NCBI RefSeq assembly: GCF_040207875.1
Contig: NZ_CP157942.1
Span: 992,001-1,056,000, forward strand
Direction of reading: 5' to 3'
DNA from: Wolbachia endosymbiont of Armadillidium arcangelii
Lineage (GTDB): Bacteria; Pseudomonadota; Alphaproteobacteria; Rickettsiales; Anaplasmataceae
DNA: 64,000 nucleotides
Positions 52,971 to 62,690 of this stretch are shown piece by piece. Positions within the stretch are counted from its first letter, which is position 1; every line of letters begins with the position of its first letter. A program made the position numbers and the translations under genes. The notes below the pieces were generated by a model. It was given only the letters and a program-made list of their open reading frames with translations, did no database searches and had not been told where the DNA came from.

Positions 52971-53044
52971 ACTACTTTGAATTAGTACAGAAATGTAATA
53001 GCTAAATTTCTTTTTCTTAGATATAATCTTAAAAAACCTTCCAT

Positions 53045-54559
53045 ATGAAAATGAAAATTAAAAGAGCTTTAATATCAGTATATGATAAAACAAATATAAT
53101 TGACCTTGCATCATTTCTAATGCAGCAACAAATAGAAATTCTTTCAACGGGCAATACTTATGAAGTGCTATCTGATGCCGGAATAAAAACACGAGAAGTT
53201 TCAGATTACACACAATTTCCAGAGATACTAGGTGGTAGAGTGAAAACTTTACATCCTAAAATTCATGGAGGAATACTTTGTAATAGAGAAAAACACAAAA
53301 CGGAGATAAAAAATCTAGATATTGAGCCGATAGACCTGCTTATAACTAACCTATACCCATTTTGGGAAACAGTAAGTGGTGGCTCAAGTGAGGAGGAAAT
53401 CATAGAACAAATAGATATTGGTGGAGTGGCATTAATTAGAGCTGCAGCAAAAAATTTTCATTTTACTTCAGTCATTTCTAGCACTCAAGATTATGAAACA
53501 CTAAAAGCTGAGATGATAAAAAATAACAGTGAAACAACATTGGAATGTAGAAAACATTTGGCAACTAAAGCGTTTGCTCTCACTGCACACTATGATTCTA
53601 ACATTCACAGTTGGTTTTTATCCCAGAGTAAAAATAATGAATTGCCAGAGTTTTTTGCACTATATGGACATAAAGTACAAGAACTCAGGTATGGTGAAAA
53701 TCCTCATCAAAAAGCTGCATTTTATAGCAATCAATTTACCAAATATCCGCTGGAAAAAATACATGGAAAAGAGTTGAGTTATAATAATATAGTAGATATA
53801 GAGTCCGCACTTAACATAATTTCTGAGTTTAAAGAGCCTGCAGCAGTGATAATAAAGCACAATAACCCATGTGGTGCTGCTGTTGGCAATAATGCTTTGG
53901 AGGTATATGAAAAGGCTCTATCGTGTGATGAAATAAGCAGTTTTGGTGGCATAGTTGCCTTAAATCGGGAGATAGATTTAAAGCTAGCAGAAAAATTAAA
54001 CGAGATATTTTTGGAAGTAGTGATAGCACCTTCAGTCAGCAATGAAGCACTAAAAATTTTGCAAAGAAAGAAAAATTTAAGAGTGATTATTCATAAATCT
54101 TTCCAACAAAATGAGAAGTACCAAATTAAAAATGTTGTTGGCGGGTTCTTAGTGCAAGAAAATAATAACCACGCAATAGGAGAAATGAGTCAAGTAATAG
54201 AATGTACTACAACAGAAAAAGAGGACCTTATTTTTGCTTGGAAAATATGTAAACACGTAAAATCCAATGCAATAGTGATAGCAAAAGGCGGTTGTGCTAT
54301 TGGCATTGGTGCAGGACAAACAAGCAGAATAGATAGTGTAAATATTGCAGTAAAAAAAGCAGGTGAAAAATGTAAAGGCGCGGTACTTGCTTCAGATGCA
54401 TTTTTTCCATTCCCAGATAGCATAGTAGAAAGTGCAAAACATGGGATCACAGCTATAATTCAGCCTGGCGGTTCGTTGAAAGATCAAGATGTGATAGCAG
54501 CTGCAAATGAGAATAAAATTGCTATGTTTTTCACTGGCGTTCGCAGTTTTTTCCATTAG
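53045..54559 (+). CDS. purH: Bifunctional AICAR transformylase/IMP cyclohydrolase
   Basis: 504 residues catalysing the last two steps of IMP synthesis. The N-terminal MGS-like cyclohydrolase is MKIKRALISVYDKTNIIDLA, with STGNTYEVLSDAGI and GGRVKTLHPKIHGGIL. The C-terminal transformylase has LRYGENPHQKAAFY, IIKHNNPCGAAVG with the catalytic Lys-His, and SFGGIVALN. The C-terminal KSNAIVIAKGGCAIGIGAGQ is a conserved folate-site segment. Wolbachia keeps de novo purine synthesis, so this is expected. Confidence 0.96.
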   Translation: MKMKIKRALISVYDKTNIIDLASFLMQQQIEILSTGNTYEVLSDAGIKTREVSDYTQFPEILGGRVKTLHPKIHGGILCNREKHKTEIKNLDIEPIDLLITNLYPFWETVSGGSSEEEIIEQIDIGGVALIRAAAKNFHFTSVISSTQDYETLKAEMIKNNSETTLECRKHLATKAFALTAHYDSNIHSWFLSQSKNNELPEFFALYGHKVQELRYGENPHQKAAFYSNQFTKYPLEKIHGKELSYNNIVDIESALNIISEFKEPAAVIIKHNNPCGAAVGNNALEVYEKALSCDEISSFGGIVALNREIDLKLAEKLNEIFLEVVIAPSVSNEALKILQRKKNLRVIIHKSFQQNEKYQIKNVVGGFLVQENNNHAIGEMSQVIECTTTEKEDLIFAWKICKHVKSNAIVIAKGGCAIGIGAGQTSRIDSVNIAVKKAGEKCKGAVLASDAFFPFPDSIVESAKHGITAIIQPGGSLKDQDVIAAANENKIAMFFTGVRSFFH

Positions 54560-54819
54560 GCTTTGTGTCTTATGGCTAGAGATTTTTCCATATCATACCA
54601 CCATAACTGTACGAACATTGTGTGATATAAGAGATCAAGAATGACGTCAGCTGACACTGGTTAGCTATAGCAGAAATATCAAACATTACTACTGCCAGTA
54701 ATCAATGAATGACGCAGCCGCCCACTGCAATCAATGTATCCAATAGTGTTCATGGTTTTTTAAGGAGTTGTGTGAGTAGATGCATGTATAACATATTAGC
54801 AAAATGGCAGAAAAGAAGT
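54560..54819. other. Intergenic region after purH
   Basis: About 260 bases. No gene or clear hairpin is supportable. It leads into the IS256 remnant. Confidence 0.4.
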
Positions 54820-55365
54820 TTTATTTGGCTGAAAGCGAAGTTTTAGTTGGGAGTGCTAAATGACCTTAAAGAGAGAGGAGTAGAGGACTGCATGTATTAA
54901 AAAGCTTTCCTACAGCGATAAATAGCTAATGCGGAAATGTATAGTGCATCAGATAAGGAATTCACTGAAATATGTATCCAGTAAAGATGTGAAAGTTTTC
55001 ATGAATGATCTGAAAAAAGTATACCGTGCTGCAAGCAGAGAAATTGCCGAGAATTATTTGCTTGAGCTGGAAGAAAAATGGAGTGAAAAAATATCCCTTG
55101 GTTACAAAATCGTGGCAAAACAATTGGGAAAATTTGTCTGGTTATTTTAAGTATTCTGGGCCAGTTAGGAAGCTAATTTATACTACTAATCCTATTGAGG
55201 GGCTGCATAGGCAGATCAGAAAATTTACCAACACAAATGCCTTGTATAAGCAGGTATATTGTGCTATAAAAAAAGTAGAGTAAAAGTGGACTACAACTTT
55301 GCCTTTTAACTATGTCTCAACTTGACATCTTCTTTTCTGGTAGATTGAAAATCGAGTTGAATTAA
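54820..55365 (+). mobile_element. IS256-family transposase remnant
   Basis: Broken pieces of one transposase in different frames: LNDLKERGVED, then CIVHQIRNSLKYVSSKDVKV and FMNDLKKVYRAASREIAENY, then KYPLVTKSWQNNWENLSGYF and IYTTNPIEGLHRQIRKF, ending DIFFSGRLKIELN before TAA at 55363-55365. These are the C-terminal Mutator-type motifs. The 5' half is missing and several frame changes are visible. Inactive. Confidence 0.8.
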
Positions 55366-55457
55366 AAATTCGGTTTGACACAGTTTATTTAACACTCCCT
55401 AATCTTTTTACAGGGATTTAAAATAGCACTATTGCGATTCACACCAGATCTTAATGA

Positions 55458-56920
55458 GTAACCGTTCACGGATTGTGAGAATGAATAAAGAACTAAGCAG
55501 TGACAGCTACTAGATTCTGTAGCTTTTGAAAGGGGTTCTGGCCATTTAGACGTGATGTCAAAAATATCGACAACATTCTTTCCACGAATCTTTCTCCACG
55601 TTCTGACCAGGTGAAAAAGCTGTTTTTACGATAAATTACGTACCGTCTAATTTGCCGTTCTGCAAGGTTGTTGGTTGTTTCTATCACTTCAGGTTTTCTT
55701 AAAAACTTCCACATCATATCCTCAGACCGTAACATCTTAGCGGCCATTCTTGAAGCTTGAGTGCTATTTACAACCCTCGTCATTTTACGTAAAAAATGTT
55801 TTACCCTTTTCTGAATTTTTCGCATCAGTCGATAAAATCTCAAATTATCTATCAAATTTTGTTTTTTTGCCTTATCTACTACAAACACCTTATTGCTGAG
55901 CGATTTTAGTGCTTGGCCAATTTTGCTTACTTCAACATTTTTACTATGGGCAAATCTCTCAAAATCTCTTGCCAAATGTGCCCAACATATCTGTCTATTT
56001 TCACGATTGAAGTAATTGTATACAGCGTATCTATCGCTCACAACTATACCATCATATTCTGGCAGTAAACTCTTCAACACCTTCTTACCACGAGACTCAG
56101 TTACCCTCAGAAGTGTCAACGCTTTGTTCGTTATTACCCAACTCCAGCCTCTCTTTCCTTGATCTGTTTCGTCTATATGCAAATATTCGCTTTCTTGCAA
56201 CTCTTCCTTCATTTTTTCATATTCAGATGCACACTTCTTCGATACCCTGCGTTCAGTATTTGAAACTAAACCAAGGCTTATATTTAGATTAAAAATACTG
56301 CCTAAAATTTGCTGTACCTCTCTTTTTGAGTTAATAAAAAAGCCGCTAAGGCTGCTTATGATCGCTTTAGCATTAGACCCTAGAAGATCTCTTGCAACAC
56401 CTTCGGGTAAATTTGCTGTAATTCTTTTTTTACATACTCTACAACGTCCTCTTTGCAATCTGTACTCAGTTATAATTGGCTTAATTTCTGGCAACTCTGC
56501 CTTCTGATGAATAATTTCATCTTCTAAAATAACCTTACCTCCACACATACAAATCGTATCAATTGTGCAGCTCACTACCTCATCTGCAGCCATTAATTTA
56601 CGCTTATGCACCTTATGTCCTGGCTGACCTCCTGGTTTTTTATCACTTTTCTTTTTTGCTTTCTTACGATATATATCTCGTGACGGTGGTAGCGATGAAT
56701 TTTGCGAATTTAAGCCCAATTTGTCTTCTAATTCAACTATTTTTGCTTTCAAGCTATCATTTTCTCTGATCAGCGCTTTTATTTCTTCCTTGAGATTAAC
56801 GTTTTCTGCCACAACCCTCTCTTGCAGCACTGTTATCATTTACCATTCCATATTTAGCTTCCTATTTCTTTACACTTTTATACTTACTTTGTAAACCACT
56901 TTATCTCCGTGAACGGTTAC
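55458..56920 (-). mobile_element. IS66-family insertion sequence, about 1463 bp
   Basis: Bounded by perfect 15-bp inverted repeats: GTAACCGTTCACGGA at 55458-55472 and TCCGTGAACGGTTAC at 56906-56920. It contains one full-length transposase. The usual 8-bp target duplication is not seen in the flanks. No TnpA/TnpB accessory genes are present, as in short IS66-like elements (ISBst12 type). Confidence 0.9.
55493..56839 (-). CDS. IS66-family transposase, intact
   Basis: 448 residues. N-terminal coiled-coil (KEEIKALIRENDSLKAKIVELEDKLGL), then LNSQNSSLPPSRDIYRKKAK, the basic linker KKPGGQPGHKVHKRK, and paired Cys (CMCGG, CRVCKK) of the zinc-binding domain. The DDE catalytic core has EYLHIDETDQGKRGWSWVI (Asp), YDGIVVSDRYAVYNYF (Asp) and, later, ETTNNLAERQIRRYVIYRKN (Glu). 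Apparently complete and possibly functional. Confidence 0.92.
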   Translation of the reverse strand: MITVLQERVVAENVNLKEEIKALIRENDSLKAKIVELEDKLGLNSQNSSLPPSRDIYRKKAKKKSDKKPGGQPGHKVHKRKLMAADEVVSCTIDTICMCGGKVILEDEIIHQKAELPEIKPIITEYRLQRGRCRVCKKRITANLPEGVARDLLGSNAKAIISSLSGFFINSKREVQQILGSIFNLNISLGLVSNTERRVSKKCASEYEKMKEELQESEYLHIDETDQGKRGWSWVITNKALTLLRVTESRGKKVLKSLLPEYDGIVVSDRYAVYNYFNRENRQICWAHLARDFERFAHSKNVEVSKIGQALKSLSNKVFVVDKAKKQNLIDNLRFYRLMRKIQKRVKHFLRKMTRVVNSTQASRMAAKMLRSEDMMWKFLRKPEVIETTNNLAERQIRRYVIYRKNSFFTWSERGERFVERMLSIFLTSRLNGQNPFQKLQNLVAVTA

Positions 56921-56944
56921 GCGGGAAAAGGTTGAAAAACAGAA

Positions 56945-57535
56945 GAAATGTCATGGAAGAACGTCAAAATTGCCTGTATTGGAAGGCAAAATCCTCTGTA
57001 TTATCAAACTTATATAACACACCGATTCTTGAGTAACTTGTATAACTCAAACATTTGCCGATTATTCAAGAAAATGGAACCACTTTTGGCTAAAAAAATC
57101 TCAATAAAAAAGGACAGGCCAGAAAGAATTTTGAAGATATTAGCAGATGTAACCAATACAACGGCAAAAAGATAGAAAAATTGTCTTATTCTGGAAAGAA
57201 AAGAGTAAACACAATGAAAGCAGAAATCGTTATAAAAGAAGATGGGCAAATTCTATCAGTGTCACACAGAGCACGATTTTAAGATACGAAAACAGGAAAA
57301 AATGTTGCCAAAAGAGAATGTAAAGTATGCAGATTCTGGGGTGGCAAAAATTGAGAGTAACGTTGTAATTCCACATAAAAGGTATCGGGCTGACGGATGA
57401 TCAACAATCGGAAGCTGGTATCATTTAGGTAGAGCATAAAATCTGTGAAATTAAGATTTTATGTCGCATACCTATCGCAATTTTCAGAAGAAATACAACA
57501 TGAATAATTGCTGATCTGGTAAACCTCAGACATGG
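56945..57535 (+). mobile_element. IS5-family transposase remnant
   Basis: Pieces include HRFLSNLYNSNICRLFKK, MEPLLAKKISIKKDRPERIL and KILADVTNTTAKR, then YSGKKRVNTMKAEIVIKEDG and QILSVSHRARF, KIESNVVIPHKRY, and after several shifts INLIAGLVNLRHGFLL in altered form. These are the DVTNTTAKR (DDE Asp), YSGKKR and C-terminal IS5 motifs. Stops and frame changes leave no usable product. It abuts the IS66 right end. Confidence 0.7.
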
Positions 57536-57840
57536 GTTTTTATTGATCCTGCTGTTCGCCTAACTCATGCTGAAATTAGTTGCATACCGTTTCGCAGTGG
57601 GTCTTTCAATCAACCATCTTGCCAGCAAAAATTTACCTTCCATGAATATAAATGCAAAAGAAATGGTTGCACAAATTGAAAAGAGAAAAGGTGGAAAATA
57701 GTAATATTTGGATATAAACTACTTCCTTGCTCACGAAAGTTAGCTCTTATCATAACATTTTTACAAACGTAAAAGGAAGTTTTTATAGGATTGGGGCTAA
57801 AGAAAACTTGCATATAAATGTATCAAGGTGTAAAATTGTA
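57536..57840. other. Intergenic region before the peroxiredoxin gene
   Basis: About 300 bases, AT-rich, with no supportable gene. It should hold the promoter of the peroxiredoxin gene; no clear -35/-10 pair can be singled out. Confidence 0.4.
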
Positions 57841-57865
57841 AATATTGAAAATGAATAGGTTAGTT

Positions 57866-58465
57866 ATGAATCTTGTAACAAGATCCGCTATCGATTTCAC
57901 TGCTCCTGCTGTTCTCGCTAACGGAAAAATAGTTGACGACTTCTGCTTGGGTAAACATATAAAGGATAAGTATGCTGTCCTTTTTTTCTATCCGCTTGAT
58001 TTTACTTTTGTCTGTCCAACTGAGTTGATATCACTTAGTAACAAAATAGAAGACTTTTCAAAACGTGGTGTTGAAGTTATAGGGTTAAGTGTAGATTCAA
58101 AATTCTCACATTTTAAATGGAGAGAGACTCCAGTTAATGATGGTGGCATTGGAGAGATTAGCTACACTTTAGTATCTGACCTTAAAAAAGCTATAGCAAG
58201 AGATTATGGAGTATTACATGATGACTCAATTGCACTAAGAGCAACTTTCATTATTGATGATAAGTTTGTTGTGCGTCATCAATCGATAAATGATTTACCT
58301 TTAGGACGTAATGTCGATGAGTTTATTAGAATTATTGATGCAATAAAACATAATGAAGAGCATGGTGAAGTATGTCCAGCAGGGTGGAAAAAAGGCAAGC
58401 CTGCAATGCAGGCAAGCGATGAAGGAGTGGCTGATTATCTAAACTCACACAGTGCAGAATTATAG
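57866..58465 (+). CDS. 2-Cys peroxiredoxin (AhpC/TSA)
   Basis: 199 residues from MNLVTRSAIDFTAPAVLANG. It reduces hydrogen peroxide, alkyl peroxides and peroxynitrite. The peroxidatic Cys is in FYPLDFTFVCPTELISLS (about residue 51), with Arg in IALRATFIID, and the resolving Cys is in HGEVCPAGWKKGKP. The frame is open further upstream, but AGG before this ATG and the family start favour it. It overlaps trxB by 14 nt, so reductant and peroxidase are made together. Confidence 0.93.
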   Translation: MNLVTRSAIDFTAPAVLANGKIVDDFCLGKHIKDKYAVLFFYPLDFTFVCPTELISLSNKIEDFSKRGVEVIGLSVDSKFSHFKWRETPVNDGGIGEISYTLVSDLKKAIARDYGVLHDDSIALRATFIIDDKFVVRHQSINDLPLGRNVDEFIRIIDAIKHNEEHGEVCPAGWKKGKPAMQASDEGVADYLNSHSAEL

Positions 58466-59399
58466 ATTTAGTACAAAAGTTCTTATTATTGGATCTGGGG
58501 CAGCGGGTTATGCTGCTGCTATATATGCAGCACGTGCAAATTTAGAGCCAATTGTAACAACAGGAATGCAACCTGGTGGCCAACTTACAATTACTACTGA
58601 TGTTGAAAACTATCCAGGTTTTATTTCTATACAAGGTCCAGAACTCATGGAACAAAAGAGGTTGCATGCAGAGAAGGTGGGGGCAAGGATAATAGATGAC
58701 GAAATAAAAAGCGTTGAACAATTTGAGGATTCTAATGAGTATAGATTCAAGTCCTTTGGTAATAGTAATGACTACTATTCAGATGCAATTATAATCGCAG
58801 CTGGTGCGCAAGCAAAGTGGCTTGATCTGGAGAGTGAAAAGAAATTTCAAGGTTATGGAGTTTCAGCATGTGCAACTTGTGATGGCGCATTTTTTAAGAA
58901 TAAAGTTGTAGTTGTGATTGGTGGTGGAAATACTGCCGTTGAAGAGGCAATATTTTTAACTCGATTTGCCAAAGAAGTAATATTAATACACAGGCGTAAT
59001 TCATTAAGAGCGGAAAAAGTAATGCAAGATAGACTCTTTAAAAATGATAAGATAAAAATAATGTGGAACCATACCGTGGAGCAAATTCTTGGGGAAGAAA
59101 ATCCTAAAAAAGTTACTGGCATTACAATTAAATCGACGGAAACCAATGAAGTTCAGGAGTTGAAAGTGGATGGTGTGTTCATTGCAATTGGGCATGCACC
59201 AAATACAGGTATTTTTAAGGGCTTTGTTGAAATGGATCAGCAAGGTTATATAATTACGAAACCTGGGACAACTCTAACCAGTAGGGCAGGAGTGTTTGCT
59301 GCTGGTGATGTTCAAGATAAGGTATATCGCCAGGCAGTAGTTGCTGCAGGAACAGGGTGCATGGCTGCACTTGATGCGGAAAAGTTTTTAGAATCATAA
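58452..59399 (+). CDS. trxB: Thioredoxin reductase (NADPH)
   Basis: 315 residues from a GTG. FAD-binding GSGAAGYAAAIYAARANLEP, the QPGGQLTITTDVENYPGF motif, the redox pair CATCDGAFF, the NADPH-binding GGGNTAVEEAIFLTRF and HRRNSLRAEKV, and C-terminal GVFAAGDVQDKVYRQAVVAA. It reduces thioredoxin, which in turn could recycle the overlapping peroxiredoxin. All motifs are intact. Confidence 0.95.
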   Translation: MQNYRFSTKVLIIGSGAAGYAAAIYAARANLEPIVTTGMQPGGQLTITTDVENYPGFISIQGPELMEQKRLHAEKVGARIIDDEIKSVEQFEDSNEYRFKSFGNSNDYYSDAIIIAAGAQAKWLDLESEKKFQGYGVSACATCDGAFFKNKVVVVIGGGNTAVEEAIFLTRFAKEVILIHRRNSLRAEKVMQDRLFKNDKIKIMWNHTVEQILGEENPKKVTGITIKSTETNEVQELKVDGVFIAIGHAPNTGIFKGFVEMDQQGYIITKPGTTLTSRAGVFAAGDVQDKVYRQAVVAAGTGCMAALDAEKFLES

Positions 59400-59490
59400 C
59401 TAGTTTTAAAGTTTTCAATTAAATTGCTTGCAATTTTCTTTGTTTTTTTTATAATTGTGTTAATAAATTATAAGATGAGGAGAATTTAGT

Positions 59491-59811
59491 ATGCCTTTTG
59501 AAAACAATGTAGCTTTTGGAAGAAGATTTGTTGATGGTACAGCATTAGGACAGTTCAGTGCATCAACAAAAAAGTTATTTAAGGCAATTGATGATGAAAT
59601 TCTAGAAGATTTTAAACAAGCTCTGGAAGAAGGTGCGGATGTTAATGCGTTTGATGCGGGATATACACCACTAATGACTATTATCATGAATGGTGATGAC
59701 AGCCCTATATGTTTAAAAATGATGATGTTGCTTTTACAACATCAAAATTTAAATATTAATGCTCAAGAAACTAAAGAACGCAATACTCTAATTTTGGATC
59801 TAGAAATTTAG
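59491..59811 (+). CDS. Short ankyrin-type protein, possibly truncated
   Basis: 106 residues. Residues about 30-60 (KLFKAIDDEILEDFKQALEE, GADVNAFDAGYTPLMTIIMN) and the following SPICLKMMMLLLQHQNLNIN form one and a half ankyrin repeats. A GAGGAG site precedes the ATG. It ends at ERNTLILDLEI, where an ankyrin TPLHLA would be expected, so a frameshift may have cut it short. No membrane segment. Confidence 0.65.
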   Translation: MPFENNVAFGRRFVDGTALGQFSASTKKLFKAIDDEILEDFKQALEEGADVNAFDAGYTPLMTIIMNGDDSPICLKMMMLLLQHQNLNINAQETKERNTLILDLEI

Positions 59812-59949
59812 AAAAAGGCATAGGAAACCCACTTAAAAAGTGTTAATAGTATACACTATTCTCTACGATTTTTCAACGTTATAGTAAAAAACAACTCTAT
59901 AAACATATTATATACATTCCTCCTTCCTCTTCACCTTAGGTGGCTTCGC

Positions 59950-61482
59950 TCAGCTCAAAAATAACTCATTTTTTTGGCTCTTTCTAATAACCTCAACATC
60001 ACTAAATTCAAAAGTTTGGCTTCCTAAAATTTGAAATTTCTCATGTCCTTTTCCTGCGACCAGCAGAATCATACCCTCGTTATAGGCAATATCTACTCCT
60101 TTCTCTATAGCTTCTCTCCTACCTCCTATCTCCAGTGCATCAGGGCAATGTAGTAAAATATCATGGCGAATTTTTGCCGGATCTTCATCACGCGGATTGT
60201 CATCTGTGATTATTACTTTGTCCGCACACATTTGTGCTATTTTACCCATTTCTGCACGTTTTGTTTGATCACGATTTCCACCACAACCGAACACTAGAAC
60301 TATTTTTTTGTTAAAGTGCCATTTTAAAGACAACAGAGCCTGTTTAAGTGCACTTGGAGTGTGCGCATAATCCACAAATGCAAAAGGCTTCACTTTTTCC
60401 ATTCTCCCTGGTGGAGAAGCGAGTTTGTCTATACATATCCTTTGATATTCCACTCCAGATGAGATAACTATGCCAATTGCACACAGCAAATTATACGCCT
60501 GAAATTGCCCTAGAAGTGGAAAAAACGTATCATAAATTTCACCACCGATTTTAATTGTCAGATGTTGGCCACTTTGAGTTGGTATTTGCTTTATTAAAGC
60601 AATGTCAGAAGCTGCTTTTCCATAGGTTATAATTTTGTTGCCACGCTTTTCAGCTATGTTGAGCAACTCTCCGTATTCGCCTATATCTGCATTTAAAATC
60701 GCTGTTTTTTCTTTTGGCAATACCTCACAAAACAACCTTTTTTTAGCCTCAAAATACTCATCGATACTTTTGTGATAGTCTAAATGATCTTGAGAGAAAT
60801 TAGTAAAAGCTGCAGCAGCGAGCCTAAGTCCGTGGATTCTGTATTGATCAATTCCATGACTTGATGATTCCAATACTAAGTGTTCTACATTTATACCACG
60901 CAATGTTGCGTAAAGTTCATCTGCACCTGGAGTGGTAAGACTGTTGCTATTACCTTTTCTGCCATTATTGATACATGTTCCAAGTGTTCCTATAGATGCT
61001 GCATTATCTTGCCAAATCTGGCGGCAAAATTCTACTACTGAAGTCTTGCCATTTGTGCCTGTTACAGCAGCAACATATTTTGGCTGCTTGAATTGATAAA
61101 ACCTGCTGACTATTTCGCTGTATATTTCTTGAGGGTTTGGGTGGTAAAGCACTGCAAAACTTGGAGTATCTGTCATTTGAGTAGCAGACACTGGAATCCA
61201 GTTTTCATTATGCAATTGCCTAGTATGCTCATTTGCAATTAAATTTTCTGGATCCCAGTGTCTGGGCACTGGAATGACACCATTTGCTATGCAATCACTT
61301 GCAATTATCGCTTTAGCTCCACAAGATAATATCTGATCTATGAAAATCCTGTTCCTTTCTGACGCACAAACAAAAAGATAACCTTCTTTGACTCTCTTAG
61401 GATTACATGTGACGCCTTTGATTTCAATATCAAAATCAACATTTACAATGTTATGCAGTAGCTCTTTCAGTCTCACAATCAT
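59950..61482 (-). CDS. murE: UDP-MurNAc-tripeptide synthetase, meso-DAP-adding, with an inserted palindromic peptide
   Basis: 510 residues. Adds meso-diaminopimelate to UDP-MurNAc-L-Ala-D-Glu. P-loop VTGTNGKTSVVEFCRQ, Mur signature LVLESSSHGIDQYRIHGL, and the DAP-specificity motif DNPRDEDP. Between IPV and DTPSFAVLYHPN lies an extra segment of about 35 residues (PRHWDPENLIANEHTRQLHN...) encoded by a palindromic repeat at 61187-61262, which is in frame. It sits in a surface region between domain 1 and the central domain and may be tolerated. The gene overlaps metC by 32 nt. Confidence 0.92.
   Translation of the reverse strand: MIVRLKELLHNIVNVDFDIEIKGVTCNPKRVKEGYLFVCASERNRIFIDQILSCGAKAIIASDCIANGVIPVPRHWDPENLIANEHTRQLHNENWIPVSATQMTDTPSFAVLYHPNPQEIYSEIVSRFYQFKQPKYVAAVTGTNGKTSVVEFCRQIWQDNAASIGTLGTCINNGRKGNSNSLTTPGADELYATLRGINVEHLVLESSSHGIDQYRIHGLRLAAAAFTNFSQDHLDYHKSIDEYFEAKKRLFCEVLPKEKTAILNADIGEYGELLNIAEKRGNKIITYGKAASDIALIKQIPTQSGQHLTIKIGGEIYDTFFPLLGQFQAYNLLCAIGIVISSGVEYQRICIDKLASPPGRMEKVKPFAFVDYAHTPSALKQALLSLKWHFNKKIVLVFGCGGNRDQTKRAEMGKIAQMCADKVIITDDNPRDEDPAKIRHDILLHCPDALEIGGRREAIEKGVDIAYNEGMILLVAGKGHEKFQILGSQTFEFSDVEVIRKSQKNELFLS
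61187..61262. repeat. Wolbachia palindromic element inside murE
   Basis: GACACTGGAATCCAG at 61187-61201 pairs with CTGGATCCCAGTGTC at 61248-61262 with one mismatch. An AT-rich loop of 46 bases lies between. Such small mobile palindromes insert in frame into genes of Rickettsiales. A related motif (CATTCCAG/CTGGAATG) recurs at 63014-63048. Confidence 0.75.
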
Positions 61483-62683
61483 TTTTAATGCTTGAACATG
61501 GCAGTCTTACTAATGCAGCATCCAAGTCAAAAATCAAATCTTCAGGATCTTCTAATCCGCAAAATATTCGCACAAAACTTCCATCATAATCTGAATTCAT
61601 TACAGATCTTGACATAGATCTATGATCTATTGGTAATATCAAACTGTCGCACCCTCCCCAAGAAGCACCGATGCCGAAAACTTTCATATGATCAACCATG
61701 CAGCTTAGTTTCTCACATGAATATTCTCTATCCAGTACTATACTAAATACGCTACTTGCTCCTTTGAAATAACTTTTCCATAAATCATGCTGAGGATAGG
61801 AAAAAAGTGCCGGGTATAAGACTTTTTTGACTTTTGGATGTTTTTCCAGCCACTTTGCCACTTCCATTGCTGTATTTCTGTGCCTTTTCATACGTGTGTG
61901 CAGTGTTCTTAGCCCCCGATGTGCAAGGTAGCAGTCGTGCGATTGAATGGTTACTCCATAATTTTTATAGCTCTCATAAAGCAATTTAAAAATTTCACCT
62001 TCAGCAATAATAGCTCCCATCACTAAATCTGAGTGACCGGCTAGATACTTTGTCACCGCATATAGTGTAACATCAACTCCATAATCAAGCGGCTTAAATA
62101 ATAAAGGAGTGGCCCATGAATTGTCGCAAACAGTTACGATTCCACGTTCTTTAGCGACTTTTACTATATGCTCTATATTCGAAATCTCAAACGTTATAGA
62201 ACCAGGAGTCTCAATCATGATGAGTGAAGTGTTACTCTGAATTAAATCAGTTATATCCTGCGTTGGATCATAGAAAGTTACTTCTACTCCTCTTTTTGGT
62301 AGTTCATTTTCGGCAAATCTCTTGAGCCTATAATAACTATTATCTTGTATCAAGACATGCGAACCTGCTTTAGTGAAAGTCAAAATAGCAAAAGTAAGTG
62401 CAAATAATCCAGAAGGGTAGATGAGTGCTTGTCCCCTACCCTCAATTTCAGCCAGTGCATTTGAAAAATAATGAACAGTAGGCGTACCAACATTACTATA
62501 GCTGTAATCCCTTGCAACACCATCATTGATCACATCATATATACTCTCCCCATTCGCTGCACTTAAGTAATCCTTGTAAGTAGGAAATAATATGGTAGAA
62601 GAATGATAAACTGGTGGGTTCATCGATCCTTTATAATCATTAAATTTTCTCCCTGCTTTAACTAATAAAGACTCTCCTCTCAC
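61451..62683 (-). CDS. metC: Cystathionine beta-lyase, PLP-dependent
   Basis: 410 residues. Trans-sulfuration family enzyme. MNPPVYHSSTILFPTYKDYL, YSYSNVGTPTVHYFSNALAE, SGLFALTFAILTF and the PLP Lys in YAVTKYLAGHSDLVMGAI (about residue 210), with DNSWATPLLFKPLDYGVD and RIFCGLEDPEDLI near the end. It makes homocysteine, pyruvate and ammonia from cystathionine; in relatives it may also act as a desulfhydrase or alanine racemase. It overlaps murE, so the two are co-translated; an alanine-racemase-like contribution to the cell wall is speculative. Confidence 0.92.
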   Translation of the reverse strand: MRGESLLVKAGRKFNDYKGSMNPPVYHSSTILFPTYKDYLSAANGESIYDVINDGVARDYSYSNVGTPTVHYFSNALAEIEGRGQALIYPSGLFALTFAILTFTKAGSHVLIQDNSYYRLKRFAENELPKRGVEVTFYDPTQDITDLIQSNTSLIMIETPGSITFEISNIEHIVKVAKERGIVTVCDNSWATPLLFKPLDYGVDVTLYAVTKYLAGHSDLVMGAIIAEGEIFKLLYESYKNYGVTIQSHDCYLAHRGLRTLHTRMKRHRNTAMEVAKWLEKHPKVKKVLYPALFSYPQHDLWKSYFKGASSVFSIVLDREYSCEKLSCMVDHMKVFGIGASWGGCDSLILPIDHRSMSRSVMNSDYDGSFVRIFCGLEDPEDLIFDLDAALVRLPCSSIKNDCETERATA

Positions 62684-62690
62684 GTTTCTA

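Noticed and set aside
55450..56930. Target-site duplication of the IS66 element
   Set aside because: The eight flanking bases (CTTAATGA and GCGGGAAA) do not match, so no duplication is claimed.
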